DNA of 64,000 nucleotides, taken from positions 3,844,001 through 3,908,000 of the forward strand of contig NZ_CP104302.1 of assembly GCF_025215495.1 (NCBI RefSeq). Reading direction: 5' to 3'. This DNA is from Mycolicibacterium brumae. Lineage in GTDB: Bacteria > Actinomycetota > Actinomycetes > Mycobacteriales > Mycobacteriaceae. The position numbers were made by a program, and so were the translations under genes. The notes below the pieces were generated by a model. That model saw only the letters and a program-made list of their open reading frames with translations, made no database searches and was not told the DNA's origin. Below are positions 9,436 to 18,336 of this stretch, piece by piece (within the stretch, counting starts at the first letter, position 1; each line of letters begins with the position of its first letter).

Positions 9436-11055
9436 TCACGGCTGCTCGGAGAACGCCTGGCGCGCGTCCAGGATCAGCACCGCGACGTGCAGCGAGGTCA
9501 GCGATTCACCGTCGGCCAGGTCGACGTTGAGGATCTCTTCGATCCGGCGCAGGCGGGCGTACAGGGCGGGCCGGCTGATCAGCAGCCGAGCCGCCAGCGC
9601 GGACTTGTTCCGCCCCAGCTCCAGGTAGCCGCGCAGCGTCTCCATACAGTGTTCCCCGGTCTGCAGGTCGTGCAGGATCAGGGCCTGCAGTTCGGTCTCG
9701 GCGAAGCGCTGCACCCGTGAGTCGTCGCGCAGCAGGGCCAGCAGACCGCGCAGCCGGATATCGGATACCCGGAAGCACTGCCGATTGCCCGGCGGCATGG
9801 CGGCGGCGACCTCGGCGACGTGGGCGGCCTCCTCGACGCGCTGCACCGCCTCGATCAGCCCGGGGCACGACGGGGCGACCGCCAGCACCACGTCGCCGAT
9901 GCCCGCCTCGGCGCGGCAGTCTCGTCGCAGCGCCCGGCCCAGCGCCTGCAGCATGGCGAATTCGCCGCCGCGGGCCGGGCCCAGTCCGAGCACCATGCCG
10001 ACCTCCCCTGGCCGCAGCACGGTGAACAGCCCGGTGTGACCCAGCGCCCGGGTGGCGCGCAGCACGGTGTCCAGCAACCGGGTGTTTCGCCGTTGCGCCC
10101 GTACCGGATCCGCCTCGGGGGCCCAATCCCGAACTCGGACGGCGGCCGGGATGTAGCGGTCGCAGCGGCGCAGGCCCAGCGCCAGCGCCCGGGCTATTGC
10201 CTCGTCCTCGGAGCGCACCCGCTGGCGCAGCACGTCGTCGATCAACCCGGCCTGCGCCTGGTGCTCGATATCGGAGCGGCCGCGTTCGGCCATCCGGTGG
10301 ATGACCAGGGTCTGGGCGGCGCGCTCGAGCACCATGGAGGTTCGGTCGGGGGCGCTGGCGGGAGCCACCGCGATCAGTCGTCCCCACTGGTCCCCGGCCC
10401 GGCCCACCTCGGTGACAGCCCAGTTCGCAGTGTCGAGCCCGCCGGCGCCGCCGGCCTGGCGCCGCGATCGGCGTTCCCAGTCCCGCAACACCACCGAGGC
10501 GTCGCGTCCCGCGGCGGCCACCGCGAGCGCCCGGTGCGCCAGATCCTCCAGCACGACGGGGGCGTCCAACAGGCGGGCCGCCGCCGCGGCGATCTCCGAA
10601 GGCCCGGCCCGCTCCATGCTCAGATCGGTGAAGATCTCGTGCGCGCTGCGGGCGAACTCGACCGCTTGGTACTGGTCGGCGACGATGCCGCGATGCACGG
10701 CCTCGGTGATCTCGACGAACCGCACCTCCCGATGCAGCGCCACCAGCGGCAACCCCAGCTCGGCGGCGATCGGACCGACCTGCTCCGGCAGTGGCGCCGC
10801 GGTGGGCAGCACCTCCACGATCACGCCGATGGCGCCGGCGGAGACCAGCAGTTCCAGGTATCGGCGCGGTGATCGGCGCAGCGCGCCGCCGGTGGTCAGC
10901 ACCAGTTCACCGCCCTGCAGCAGCGACGACAGGTCGGCGACATCGCTGATGTGCACCCAGCGGACCGGGTTGTCCAGCCCGGCCGCGGCGAGCACCTCCG
11001 GGTCGGCGGCCTGCACCACGGGCAGCGCGACGACGTCGGCGACCGTGGTGATCAT
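9436..11055 (-). CDS. PucR-family transcriptional regulator
   Basis: 539 residues in the three-part PucR layout: an N-terminal PucR domain (VRWVHISDVADL...GGELVLTTG within the first 60 residues), a CdaR-like middle region, and a C-terminal HTH_30 (LELGRNKSALAARLLISRPALYARLRRIE, then a conserved LHVAVLILDARQAF tail). Such regulators control purine, GABA or omega-amino-acid catabolic operons. It is divergent from mmsA with about 115 bp between, so it is the natural regulator of the mmsA-aminotransferase-permease-USP cluster. Confidence 0.9.
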   Translation of the reverse strand: MITTVADVVALPVVQAADPEVLAAAGLDNPVRWVHISDVADLSSLLQGGELVLTTGGALRRSPRRYLELLVSAGAIGVIVEVLPTAAPLPEQVGPIAAELGLPLVALHREVRFVEITEAVHRGIVADQYQAVEFARSAHEIFTDLSMERAGPSEIAAAAARLLDAPVVLEDLAHRALAVAAAGRDASVVLRDWERRSRRQAGGAGGLDTANWAVTEVGRAGDQWGRLIAVAPASAPDRTSMVLERAAQTLVIHRMAERGRSDIEHQAQAGLIDDVLRQRVRSEDEAIARALALGLRRCDRYIPAAVRVRDWAPEADPVRAQRRNTRLLDTVLRATRALGHTGLFTVLRPGEVGMVLGLGPARGGEFAMLQALGRALRRDCRAEAGIGDVVLAVAPSCPGLIEAVQRVEEAAHVAEVAAAMPPGNRQCFRVSDIRLRGLLALLRDDSRVQRFAETELQALILHDLQTGEHCMETLRGYLELGRNKSALAARLLISRPALYARLRRIEEILNVDLADGESLTSLHVAVLILDARQAFSEQP

Positions 11056-11171
11056 CTACGAAGTGTAAAGCGAATAGCTCTATATCCGACGGTTTGTCCC
11101 GCCTGCGACCCCTCTTTCATCCCCCAGGATGGGAACCAAGCTCGCAACCGCTGCAGAAAGGCGCCCATACC

Positions 11172-12665
11172 GTGACCAACACCATCACCCACTGGCTGAA
11201 CAACGCTCCGTTTGCCGGCTCCAGCGGCGCCACCGCCCCGGTCACCAACCCGGCCACCGGCGTGGTCACCGGTGAGGTCGCGCTGGCCAACGTCGACGAC
11301 GCCCGCGCGGTGATCGACGCCGCCGCCGCCGCGTTCCCGGGGTGGCGGGACACCTCGCTGGCCAAGCGGGTGCAGGTGCTGTTCCGTTTCCGCGAGCTGA
11401 TCAACGAGCGCAAGGAAGAGCTGGCCGCGATCATCACCGCCGAGCACGGCAAGGTGCTCTCCGACGCCCTGGGCGAGGTCACCCGCGGCCAGGAGGTCGT
11501 CGAATTCGCGTGCGGCATCCCGCATCTGCTCAAGGGCGGCTTCACCGAGAACGCCTCCACCAAGGTCGACGTGTTCTCCATCCGCCAGCCCGTCGGCGTG
11601 TGCGGCGTCATCTCGCCGTTCAACTTCCCGGCCATGGTTCCGATGTGGTTCTTCCCGATCGCCATCGCCGCCGGCAACACCGTCGTCATCAAGCCGTCCG
11701 AGAAGGACCCGTCCGCGGCCAACTGGACCGCCGAACTGTGGAAGGAAGCCGGTCTGCCCGACGGCGTCTTCAACGTGCTGCACGGCGACAAGACCGCCGT
11801 CGACGAGCTGCTGACCAACCCGACCGTGAAGGCGGTGTCCTTCGTCGGCTCCACCCCGATCGCCCAGTACGTCTACGCCACCGGCACCGCGAACGGCAAG
11901 CGCGTCCAGGCCCTCGGCGGCGCCAAGAACCACGCGATCGTGCTGCCCGACGCCGACCTGGACCTGGCCGCCGACGCCATGGTGAACGCCGGCTTCGGCT
12001 CCGCCGGTGAGCGCTGCATGGCCATCTCCGCCTGCGTCGCCGTCGGCCCGATCGCCGACGACCTGGTCGCCAAGATCTCCGAGCGCGCCGCCACCATCAA
12101 GACCGGCGACGGAACCAAGGACTCCGACATGGGCCCGCTGGTCACCAAGGCGCACCGCGACAAGGTCGCCGCCTACGTCGACGCCGGCGAAGAGGCCGGC
12201 GCCAAGGTGGTCCTGGACGGCCGCACGGTGAAGGCCGACGGCGGCGAGAACGGCTTCTGGCTGGGCCCGACCCTGCTGGACAACGTCACCCCGGACATGA
12301 CCGTCTACACCGACGAGATCTTCGGCCCGGTGCTCTCGGTGCTGCGCGTGGAGACCTACGACGAGGCCATGGCGCTGATCAACAGCAACCCCTACGGCAA
12401 CGGCACTGCCATCTTCACCAACGACGGCGGCGCGGCCCGGCGCTTCCAGAACGAGGTCGAGGTCGGCATGGTCGGCATCAACGTGCCGATCCCGGTTCCC
12501 ATGGCGTACTTCAGCTTTGGTGGCTGGAAGGCCTCGCTGTTCGGCGACAGCCATGCCCACGGCATGGACGGCGTGCAGTTCTTCACCCGGCAGAAGGCGG
12601 TCACCAGCCGCTGGCTCGACCCGAGCCACGGCGGCCTGAACCTGGGCTTCCCGCAGAACGCCTGA
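11172..12665 (+). CDS. mmsA: Methylmalonate/malonate-semialdehyde dehydrogenase (CoA-acylating)
   Basis: 497 residues from GTG 11172 (preceded by GCAGAAAGG); an in-frame ATG-like extension to 11094 lacks family similarity and a ribosome site. This is an aldehyde-dehydrogenase superfamily enzyme with the MmsA/IolA hallmark GSAGERCMAISA, catalytic Cys282, and the cofactor segment FNFPAMVPMWFFPIA. MmsA converts methylmalonate semialdehyde or malonate semialdehyde plus CoA and NAD+ to propionyl- or acetyl-CoA with loss of CO2. With the downstream class III aminotransferase it forms a route from beta-alanine or beta-aminoisobutyrate to acyl-CoA. Confidence 0.92.
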   Translation: MTNTITHWLNNAPFAGSSGATAPVTNPATGVVTGEVALANVDDARAVIDAAAAAFPGWRDTSLAKRVQVLFRFRELINERKEELAAIITAEHGKVLSDALGEVTRGQEVVEFACGIPHLLKGGFTENASTKVDVFSIRQPVGVCGVISPFNFPAMVPMWFFPIAIAAGNTVVIKPSEKDPSAANWTAELWKEAGLPDGVFNVLHGDKTAVDELLTNPTVKAVSFVGSTPIAQYVYATGTANGKRVQALGGAKNHAIVLPDADLDLAADAMVNAGFGSAGERCMAISACVAVGPIADDLVAKISERAATIKTGDGTKDSDMGPLVTKAHRDKVAAYVDAGEEAGAKVVLDGRTVKADGGENGFWLGPTLLDNVTPDMTVYTDEIFGPVLSVLRVETYDEAMALINSNPYGNGTAIFTNDGGAARRFQNEVEVGMVGINVPIPVPMAYFSFGGWKASLFGDSHAHGMDGVQFFTRQKAVTSRWLDPSHGGLNLGFPQNA

Positions 12666-12699
12666 GCTCACCCCCGCACCTGGACTTAGGATCACGATC

Positions 12700-14082
12700 A
12701 TGACCGCCCTCACCGAAACCACGCTGCCCTCCGGGCAGGATCTCGACACCGCGATCGCCGACGGCCGGCGCGCCTATGAGCTGGACCGCAAGCACGTGTT
12801 CCACTCCTGGTCCGCGCAGGCTCAGCTCAAGCCGATGACCATCCTGGCCGCCCAGGGGTCCTACGTCTGGGACGGCGACGGCAACAAGCTGCTGGACTTC
12901 TCCAGCCAGCTGGTGAACACCAACATCGGGCATCAGCACCCGAAGGTGGTCGCCGCCATCGCCGATCAGGCCGCCAAGTTGTGCACCGTCGCGCCGCAGC
13001 ACGTCAACGACGCGCGCTCGGAGGCCGCCCGGCTCATCGCCGAGCGGACCCCCGGCGACCTGAACCGGATCTTCTTCACCAACGGCGGCGCGGACGCCGT
13101 CGAGCACGCGGTGCGGATGGCTCGGCTGCACACCGGCCGGCCCAAGGTGTTGTCCCGCTACCGCGCCTACCACGGTGGCACCGAGACCGCGATCAACCTG
13201 ACCGGTGACCCGCGGCGCTGGCCCAACGACCGCGGCTCGGCCGGCGTCGTGCACTTCAACGGCCCGTTCCTGTACCGCTCGTCGTTCTACGCCGAGACCG
13301 AGGAGCAGGAATCCCAGCGCGCGCTGGAGTACCTGGAGAAGCTGGTCGCGATGGAAGGTCCGGACACCATCGCCGCGATCATCCTGGAATCCATTCCGGG
13401 CACCGCCGGCATCATGGTTCCGCCGCCGGGTTACATGGCCGGGGTGCGGGAGATCTGTGACCGCTACGGCATCGTGTTCATCGCCGACGAGGTGATGGCC
13501 GGGTTCGGACGATCGGGCAAGTGGTTCTCCATCGACCACTTCGACGTGCAGCCGGATCTGCTCACCTTCGCCAAGGGCGTCAACTCCGGCTACGTCCCGC
13601 TGGGTGGCGTCGCGATCAACGAAGCCATCTCGGCGACCTTCGACAACCGCGCCTACCCCGGCGGCCTGACCTACTCGGGTCACCCGCTGGCCACCGCGGC
13701 CGCCGTCGCCACCATCAATGCGATGGAGGACGAGGGCATGGTCGCCAACGCGGCCCGGATCGGCGCCGACGTGCTCGGCCCCGGCCTGCGCGAGCTGGCC
13801 GCCCGGCACCCGTCGGTGGGCGAGGTCCGTGGCCTCGGCGTTTTCTGGGCGCTGGAGCTGGTCGCCGACCAGACGACCCGCGAGCCGCTGGCGCCCTACG
13901 GCGGCAGCAGCCCGGCGATGGCCGCGGTCATCGCGTCCTGCAAGGAGAACGGCATGCTGCCGTTCGCCAACTTCAACCGCATCCACGCGGTGCCGGCGCT
14001 CAATGTCACCGACGACGAGGTGGCCGAGGGCCTGCGGATCCTGGACGCGGCGCTCACCGTCGCCGACAGCCACGTCAATTAA
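12700..14082 (+). CDS. Class III PLP aminotransferase (omega-amino acid:pyruvate type)
   Basis: 460 residues. Class III signature with the PLP lysine at Lys292 in LLTFAKGVNSGYVPLGGV, the cofactor-binding aspartate in IVFIADEVMAGFGRSG, and the substrate/PLP glycine loop NGGADAVEHA. Homologs act on beta-alanine, GABA, taurine or similar omega-amino acids, using pyruvate or 2-oxoglutarate as acceptor. The gene starts 34 bp after mmsA, so the semialdehyde product can be passed straight to MmsA. The exact donor is not readable from the sequence. Confidence 0.9.
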   Translation: MTALTETTLPSGQDLDTAIADGRRAYELDRKHVFHSWSAQAQLKPMTILAAQGSYVWDGDGNKLLDFSSQLVNTNIGHQHPKVVAAIADQAAKLCTVAPQHVNDARSEAARLIAERTPGDLNRIFFTNGGADAVEHAVRMARLHTGRPKVLSRYRAYHGGTETAINLTGDPRRWPNDRGSAGVVHFNGPFLYRSSFYAETEEQESQRALEYLEKLVAMEGPDTIAAIILESIPGTAGIMVPPPGYMAGVREICDRYGIVFIADEVMAGFGRSGKWFSIDHFDVQPDLLTFAKGVNSGYVPLGGVAINEAISATFDNRAYPGGLTYSGHPLATAAAVATINAMEDEGMVANAARIGADVLGPGLRELAARHPSVGEVRGLGVFWALELVADQTTREPLAPYGGSSPAMAAVIASCKENGMLPFANFNRIHAVPALNVTDDEVAEGLRILDAALTVADSHVN

Positions 14083-14130
14083 GAAAACTCCCGAGTAACA
14101 AAAGACAGGCGCGCGATCAGGCAGTAAAGC

Positions 14131-14239
14131 ACACGAAATCCCCGACCATTAATTAGCGACACAGCCAGTGTTCGATTCTTCGGAACACGCCGAACTACTA
14201 CGCTGTTATCGCTGGTCACAATGGTCGGGGATTTCGTGT
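14131..14239. repeat. 20-bp perfect inverted repeat with nested hairpin
   Basis: Bases 14131-14150 (ACACGAAATCCCCGACCATT) are perfectly complementary in reverse to 14220-14239. The 69-bp interior contains a second small inverted repeat, GTGTTC at 14168-14173 with GAACAC at 14183-14188. In RNA this is a long stem capped by a smaller hairpin. It could be a terminator or attenuator between the aminotransferase and permease, a small structured RNA, or a miniature mobile element. Confidence 0.75.
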
Positions 14240-14264
14240 CCGCGCATTTTCCGCCACATCTTCG

Positions 14265-14290
14265 GCGTGAATTTTCCCGCGTGAATTTTC
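14265..14290. promoter_or_regulatory. Two 12-bp direct repeats upstream of permease
   Basis: GCGTGAATTTTC occurs at 14265-14276 and again at 14279-14290, a 14-bp period, about 100 bp before the permease start. A looser version (GCGCATTTTCC) lies at about 14242. This arrangement fits a tandem regulator-binding site, perhaps for PucR; the protein is not known. Confidence 0.4.
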
Positions 14291-14390
14291 TGTTAATGCG
14301 CTGCCAACGCCGGGCATCTCCCATACGCTTCTGCGTACCCGGAATCGGCCTACCCCCATGCCGAATTCCGTCACGTATCAAGGAGACGCC

Positions 14391-16229
14391 GTGAGTGGCA
14401 ACGTAGAGCTGAAGAAGGGCCTCAGCGAAAGACAGCTGAGGATGATCGCCATCGGCGGTGTGATCGGCGCCGGCCTGTTCGTGGGTTCCGGCGTCATCAT
14501 CGGCGATGTCGGCCCGGGTGTGTTCATCACCTACATCCTGTGCGGCGCGCTGATCATCATGGTGATGCGGATGCTCGCCGAGATGGCGGTCGCCAAGCCC
14601 GCCACCGGTTCGTTCGCCGACTACGCGCGCGACGCCCTCGGCAACTGGGCCGGCTTCTCGGTCGGCTGGCTGTACTGGTACTTCTGGGTGATCGTCGTCG
14701 GCTTCGAAGCGATCGCCGGGGCCAAGATCATCCAGTTCTGGTGGCCGGATGTGTCACTCTGGCTGACCTCGCTGATCCTGTTGATCGCCATGACCGCCAC
14801 CAACCTGGTCTCGGTGAAGGCGTTCGGTGAGTTCGAGTTCTGGTTCGCCAGCATCAAGGTCGGCGCCATCATCGCCTTCCTGGTCATCGGCGGCGCCTAC
14901 GTGTGCGGCGCGTGGCCCAGCCACTTCGGCGAGACCCACTTCTCCAACCTGACCGCGCACGGCGGCCTGTTCCCGAACGGCTCCTGGGCGGTCACCGCGG
15001 CCATGGTCACCGTCATCTTCTCCATGGTGGGAGCCGAGATCGCGACCATCGCCGCCGCCGAGTCGGAGAATCCGGAGAAGGCCGTCGCCAAGGCCGCGAA
15101 CTCGGTGATCTGGCGTATCGGCATCTTCTACGTCGGCTCGGTGTTCCTGGTGGTCTGCATCCTGCCGTGGAACGACGAGAGCATCGCCGCCTCGCCGTAT
15201 GTCGCCGCGTTCACCAAGATGGGCGTCCCCTACGCCGACCACATCATGAACGCCGTGGTGCTGACCGCGGTGCTGTCCTGCCTCAACGCCGGCATGTACA
15301 CCGCGTCCCGGATGCTGTTCGTGCTGGCCGCTCGCCGCGAAGCCCCGCAGGCCCTGGTCAAGGTGACCAGCCGCGGCGTGCCCGCCGCCGCCATCCTGGC
15401 CTCCTCGGTGGTCGGCTTCATCGGCGTCATCGCCGCCGCTTTCTCCCCCGACACCATCTTCGCGTTCCTACTGAACTCCTCCGGCGCGGTGATCCTGTTC
15501 GTCTACGGCCTGATCTGTGTGTCCCAGATCGTGCTGCGTTACCGAAACGGGTCGGCGAACCTGCGGGTGAAGATGTGGCTGTTCCCGGTGCTGTCCATCC
15601 TCACCGTGCTGGTCATCCTGGGCCTGCTCATCCAGATGGGCATCACCCCGGGTCTGCGATCCCAGCTGGGCCTGAGCCTCGGCTCCTGGGCGGTGCTGAT
15701 CGTGCTGTTCCTGGTCAACCGTTGGGTGATGGCTCGCCGGCCGGTGGTGGAGAGCGCCCCGCTCACCGCGCCGTCCAAGCGGGTGCTGGTGCTGGCCAAC
15801 GAGACCGCGGACTCCCGCGAACTGCTCGCCGAACTGCACGAGATCGGCGCGGCCAACAACGCCAAGTACCTCGTCGTGGTGCCGGACAACCCGATCGAAA
15901 CCGGGGTCGCCGACACCCACGGACCGCTGGACATGGTGGAGGCGACCCGGGCCGCCGCGCAGGCTCGCCTGGATCACACCCTGGCCGCGCTGCATGAGGC
16001 GAACCTCGACGCCGAGGGCGCGCACGGCGATTTCCGCCCGCTGCGGGCACTCGCCGACGCGGTCGACACCTTCAAGCCGGATCAGATCGTCATCGCGACA
16101 CTGCCCCCGGAACGTTCGGTGTGGCAACGCTTCGACGTCGTCGACCGCGCCCGGGCCGAGTTCCCGAACATCCCGGTCACCCATATCGTCGCGGACCCGG
16201 CGTCAATCGACCCGGAGCTGAGCCGATGA
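14391..16229 (+). CDS. APC-family amino acid permease with C-terminal USP-like domain
   Basis: 612 residues from GTG 14391, chosen because AAGGAG sits at 14380-14385; an ATG at 14358 would read through that site. Residues 15-455 form about 12 transmembrane helices of the amino-acid/polyamine/organocation family, starting with the signature GVIGAGLFVGSGVIIGD; closest in style to GABA/proline permeases. Residues about 470-612 are a soluble cytoplasmic domain (KRVLVLANETADSRELLAEL ... ADAVDTFKPDQIVIATLPP) with a universal-stress-protein-like pattern. The stop overlaps the next gene's start as ATGA. It probably imports the amino acid degraded by the upstream enzymes. Confidence 0.9.
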   Translation: MSGNVELKKGLSERQLRMIAIGGVIGAGLFVGSGVIIGDVGPGVFITYILCGALIIMVMRMLAEMAVAKPATGSFADYARDALGNWAGFSVGWLYWYFWVIVVGFEAIAGAKIIQFWWPDVSLWLTSLILLIAMTATNLVSVKAFGEFEFWFASIKVGAIIAFLVIGGAYVCGAWPSHFGETHFSNLTAHGGLFPNGSWAVTAAMVTVIFSMVGAEIATIAAAESENPEKAVAKAANSVIWRIGIFYVGSVFLVVCILPWNDESIAASPYVAAFTKMGVPYADHIMNAVVLTAVLSCLNAGMYTASRMLFVLAARREAPQALVKVTSRGVPAAAILASSVVGFIGVIAAAFSPDTIFAFLLNSSGAVILFVYGLICVSQIVLRYRNGSANLRVKMWLFPVLSILTVLVILGLLIQMGITPGLRSQLGLSLGSWAVLIVLFLVNRWVMARRPVVESAPLTAPSKRVLVLANETADSRELLAELHEIGAANNAKYLVVVPDNPIETGVADTHGPLDMVEATRAAAQARLDHTLAALHEANLDAEGAHGDFRPLRALADAVDTFKPDQIVIATLPPERSVWQRFDVVDRARAEFPNIPVTHIVADPASIDPELSR

Positions 16230-17101
16230 CGATCCTCGCCGCGTTCAGCGCGCGTGGCCAAAGCCACGCGCCGCTGCACCTGGCCGCCGAGATCGCGCGC
16301 ACCAACGGCGAGAAGGTGCTCGCCGCCGCGATCCTGGAAGCCAACGTGACGGTGGACTCCGATCAGGTGGAGAAGGAGTACCTGACCGCGCTGTCCGCCC
16401 GCACCGAGGCTTCGCTGCGTACCGCGATCGCCGGGGTGCACGGGGTGGAGATCACCCCGACGGTGCACCTGGCCACCTCGGTGCCCCGCGGGATCAGCGA
16501 GCTGACCGCCGAGAACGACGTCGATCTGGTGGTAGCCGGTTCGTCGTCGTCGGGTCTGTTGGGCCGGATTCTGCTGGGCAGCGTGACCGAGCGGATGGTG
16601 CACGGCGCCGACGTTCCGGTCGCGATCGCGCCCCGCGGTTACCCGGCCAGCCCGTCGTCGATCCAGCGGTTGACGGTGGCGTTCGGCGGTCACGCCGACG
16701 CCAATCGGGTGATCGCGTCGGCGGGCGAGCTTGCGCTGGCCTGGAACGTCCCGCTGCGGATCGTGTCGTTCACGGTGCGCCCGGTGTGGCGCTTCGGCTA
16801 CGGCGTGGAAAGCGGGGCCGACGACCTGGCCATCCGGAAGTGGACCGAGCGGACCACCGAGAAGGTCGTGGAGCAATTGGCCGAGGCCCGCAAGTCGATC
16901 CCGATTCCGGACGTCGACGTGATCATCGGCGCCGGTGGCGACTGGCCCGGCGCGGTCAACGACGTCAGTTGGCAGCCGGGCGACCTGATGGTGCTCGGCT
17001 CCGGGGCCGCCGGCCAGTTCAACCAGGTGTTCCTGGGCTCCGCCGCGGCGCGGATCCTGCGGCACGCACCGGTCCCGGTGATGATCCTGCCCCGCGCGTA
17101 A
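16226..17101 (+). CDS. Tandem universal stress protein (two USP domains)
   Basis: 291 residues from ATG 16226, which overlaps the permease stop; the longer in-frame reading to 16121 lies inside the permease. Two USP domains: 1-145, ending in a VAGSSSSGLLGRILLGSVTERMVHGADVPVAI segment, and about 150-291, ending in LGSGAAGQFNQVFLGSAAARILRHAPVPVMIL. The G-x9-G-S/T pattern of ATP-binding USPs is visible in both halves. Translational coupling to a permease that itself carries a USP-like tail suggests it modulates transport. Confidence 0.9.
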   Translation: MTILAAFSARGQSHAPLHLAAEIARTNGEKVLAAAILEANVTVDSDQVEKEYLTALSARTEASLRTAIAGVHGVEITPTVHLATSVPRGISELTAENDVDLVVAGSSSSGLLGRILLGSVTERMVHGADVPVAIAPRGYPASPSSIQRLTVAFGGHADANRVIASAGELALAWNVPLRIVSFTVRPVWRFGYGVESGADDLAIRKWTERTTEKVVEQLAEARKSIPIPDVDVIIGAGGDWPGAVNDVSWQPGDLMVLGSGAAGQFNQVFLGSAAARILRHAPVPVMILPRA

Positions 17102-17114
17102 GTGTTCGCCCAGC

Positions 17115-17148
17115 CGTCGGCGCCTGGCCCCCGGGTCAGGCGCCGACG
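17115..17148. terminator. Strong hairpin between USP gene and regulator pseudogene
   Basis: A perfect 12-bp inverted repeat, CGTCGGCGCCTG at 17115-17126 against 17137-17148, extends inward by one G-T and two G-C pairs to a 4-nt loop. It lies 14 bp after the universal stress protein stop and overlaps the far end of the convergent pseudogene, so it probably terminates both. Confidence 0.7.
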
Positions 17149-17748
17149 CTGCGCATCAGGCGTTCACTGCGGCGCAGCTTCCGCAGTTCCTCCAGACCGC
17201 GCTGGGACAGCGACCCGGGTTCGGCCGACAGTGTCACCAGCTCCTGATGCCGTACCCCGGGTTGGGTGAATCCGTCCCAGTCCAAGGTCAGCTCGCCGAC
17301 GCTCGGATGCCACAGCCGCTCGACCGAGCACCATCGCCGGTGTCGCGTCGAGCTGGTCGAGCAGCCGGAGCAGCCGCGGGTGTGCCGACGAGTTCCGCCG
17401 CAGTTCCACCTCCGATTCGACGGGTCGTCGTGACCCGGCCTGGGCCAGCAGCGTCCTGAGATACTCCGACTGCCCGTCGTCGAGCCCGAAGGCGCGTGCC
17501 AGCGCCTCCAGCACCGGTCCCGACGGCGCCAGCCGGCCCTGCTCGATCCGGGTGTAGTAATCGGTGCTGATCGCCACCAGATCGGCGACCTCTTCCCGGC
17601 GCAGGGCGTTCACGCGGCGACGTTCGGTCAAACGGTCCGGCAACCCGATCTGTTGCGGTCGCAGTTCGGCCCGGCGCGCCTTGAGGAACCGACCGAGCTC
17701 ACGCAGCTCGGGAGCGCTTTCAGGCATGCTGTGAGCATAGGTCTGCAA
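17136..17748 (-). pseudogene. Deleted MmyB-type XRE transcriptional regulator
   Basis: The N-terminal half reads as an intact XRE HTH (LGRFLKARRAELRPQQIG; RREEVADLVAISTDYYTRIEQGR) followed by the conserved LDQLDATPAMVLGR of MmyB-type regulators. The frame then shifts: the next family segment, LWHPSVGELTLDWDGF ... LSAEPGSLSQRGLEELRKL, continues in another frame to a stop at 17136. The central part of the ligand-binding domain (roughly 80-100 residues of a protein usually near 280) is missing. The open frame of 194 residues to 17164 therefore ends in nonsense. Interpreted as an internal deletion plus frameshift. Confidence 0.85.
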
Positions 17749-17863
17749 CCGAGCTCCCGGTCGCTCGTCGGGTCCGACACGACTCGGATACGCGTCAACC
17801 AGGTAACCATTCGGCTCTTGTGTTGCACGACTCTCAGAGCAGCCTTATGTTCTCCTCACTGCT

Positions 17864-18319
17864 TTGCTAACAATCCCCTTCGAGCACCCGAGGTCGGCCG
17901 TGGCTATCACCCTGTTTTCCCTCTCCGCCTCCGCCGGCTTGTGCGCGTGCGCGCTGGTGTTGAGCCCGGTGGCGGTGGCGAACCCGGACACCGACGCAGA
18001 ACTGCCCGGCAAGGGCGTCCCGGTGGTGGCGGCCGCCGCGGGCGCGGCGCCCGCGGCCGGTGTTCCGCTGGCGCCCGGACCGGTGGTTTTCCCGGTGGCC
18101 CCGGTGGTTCCGGTCGCCGCGCCGCCGGTCGCGCCGCTGGCCCCGGTCCCGGTCGTGCCCGCTGCGGCGCCGGTTGCCGCCGCGCCGGCCGGCGCCCCCG
18201 TGGTGGCTCCGATTGTCGGCGGCAAGGGCGCCCCGGTGGAGACCGTGAACACCAGCGGCCCGGCCCCCGGAGTGCCGGCGCTGCCCGGGCCGCAGGACTC
18301 CGAGATCATCGCCCGCTGA
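17864..18319 (+). CDS. Small secreted Ala/Pro/Val-rich protein of unknown function
   Basis: Up to 151 residues from a TTG at 17864; a GTG at 17900 gives 139 residues and a cleaner signal peptide (hydrophobic run then AVA-N). The mature part is a low-complexity chain of Ala, Pro and Val (APVVPVAAPPVAPLAP type repeats) with no Cys. Proteins like this are common in the mycobacterial cell envelope but have no known fold. The composition could also arise by chance in high-GC DNA, though the leader and the lack of a better frame favour a real gene. Confidence 0.55.
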   Translation: MLTIPFEHPRSAVAITLFSLSASAGLCACALVLSPVAVANPDTDAELPGKGVPVVAAAAGAAPAAGVPLAPGPVVFPVAPVVPVAAPPVAPLAPVPVVPAAAPVAAAPAGAPVVAPIVGGKGAPVETVNTSGPAPGVPALPGPQDSEIIAR

Positions 18320-18336
18320 GCGTCGCTCGACTTCGG

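Larger units (their letters stand above)
14083..14390. other. 308-bp AT-richer intergenic region before the permease
   Basis: No convincing gene is seen. It holds a 20-bp perfect inverted repeat with a nested small hairpin, and two 12-bp direct repeats (both listed separately), ending in the AAGGAG ribosome site at 14380-14385. Base composition is visibly lower in GC than the flanking genes, so it looks like a control region separating the permease from the upstream enzymes. Confidence 0.7.

Noticed and set aside
11052..12749. 565-codon minus-strand frame
   Set aside because: Mirror frame of mmsA, whose active site and neighbours are unmistakable.
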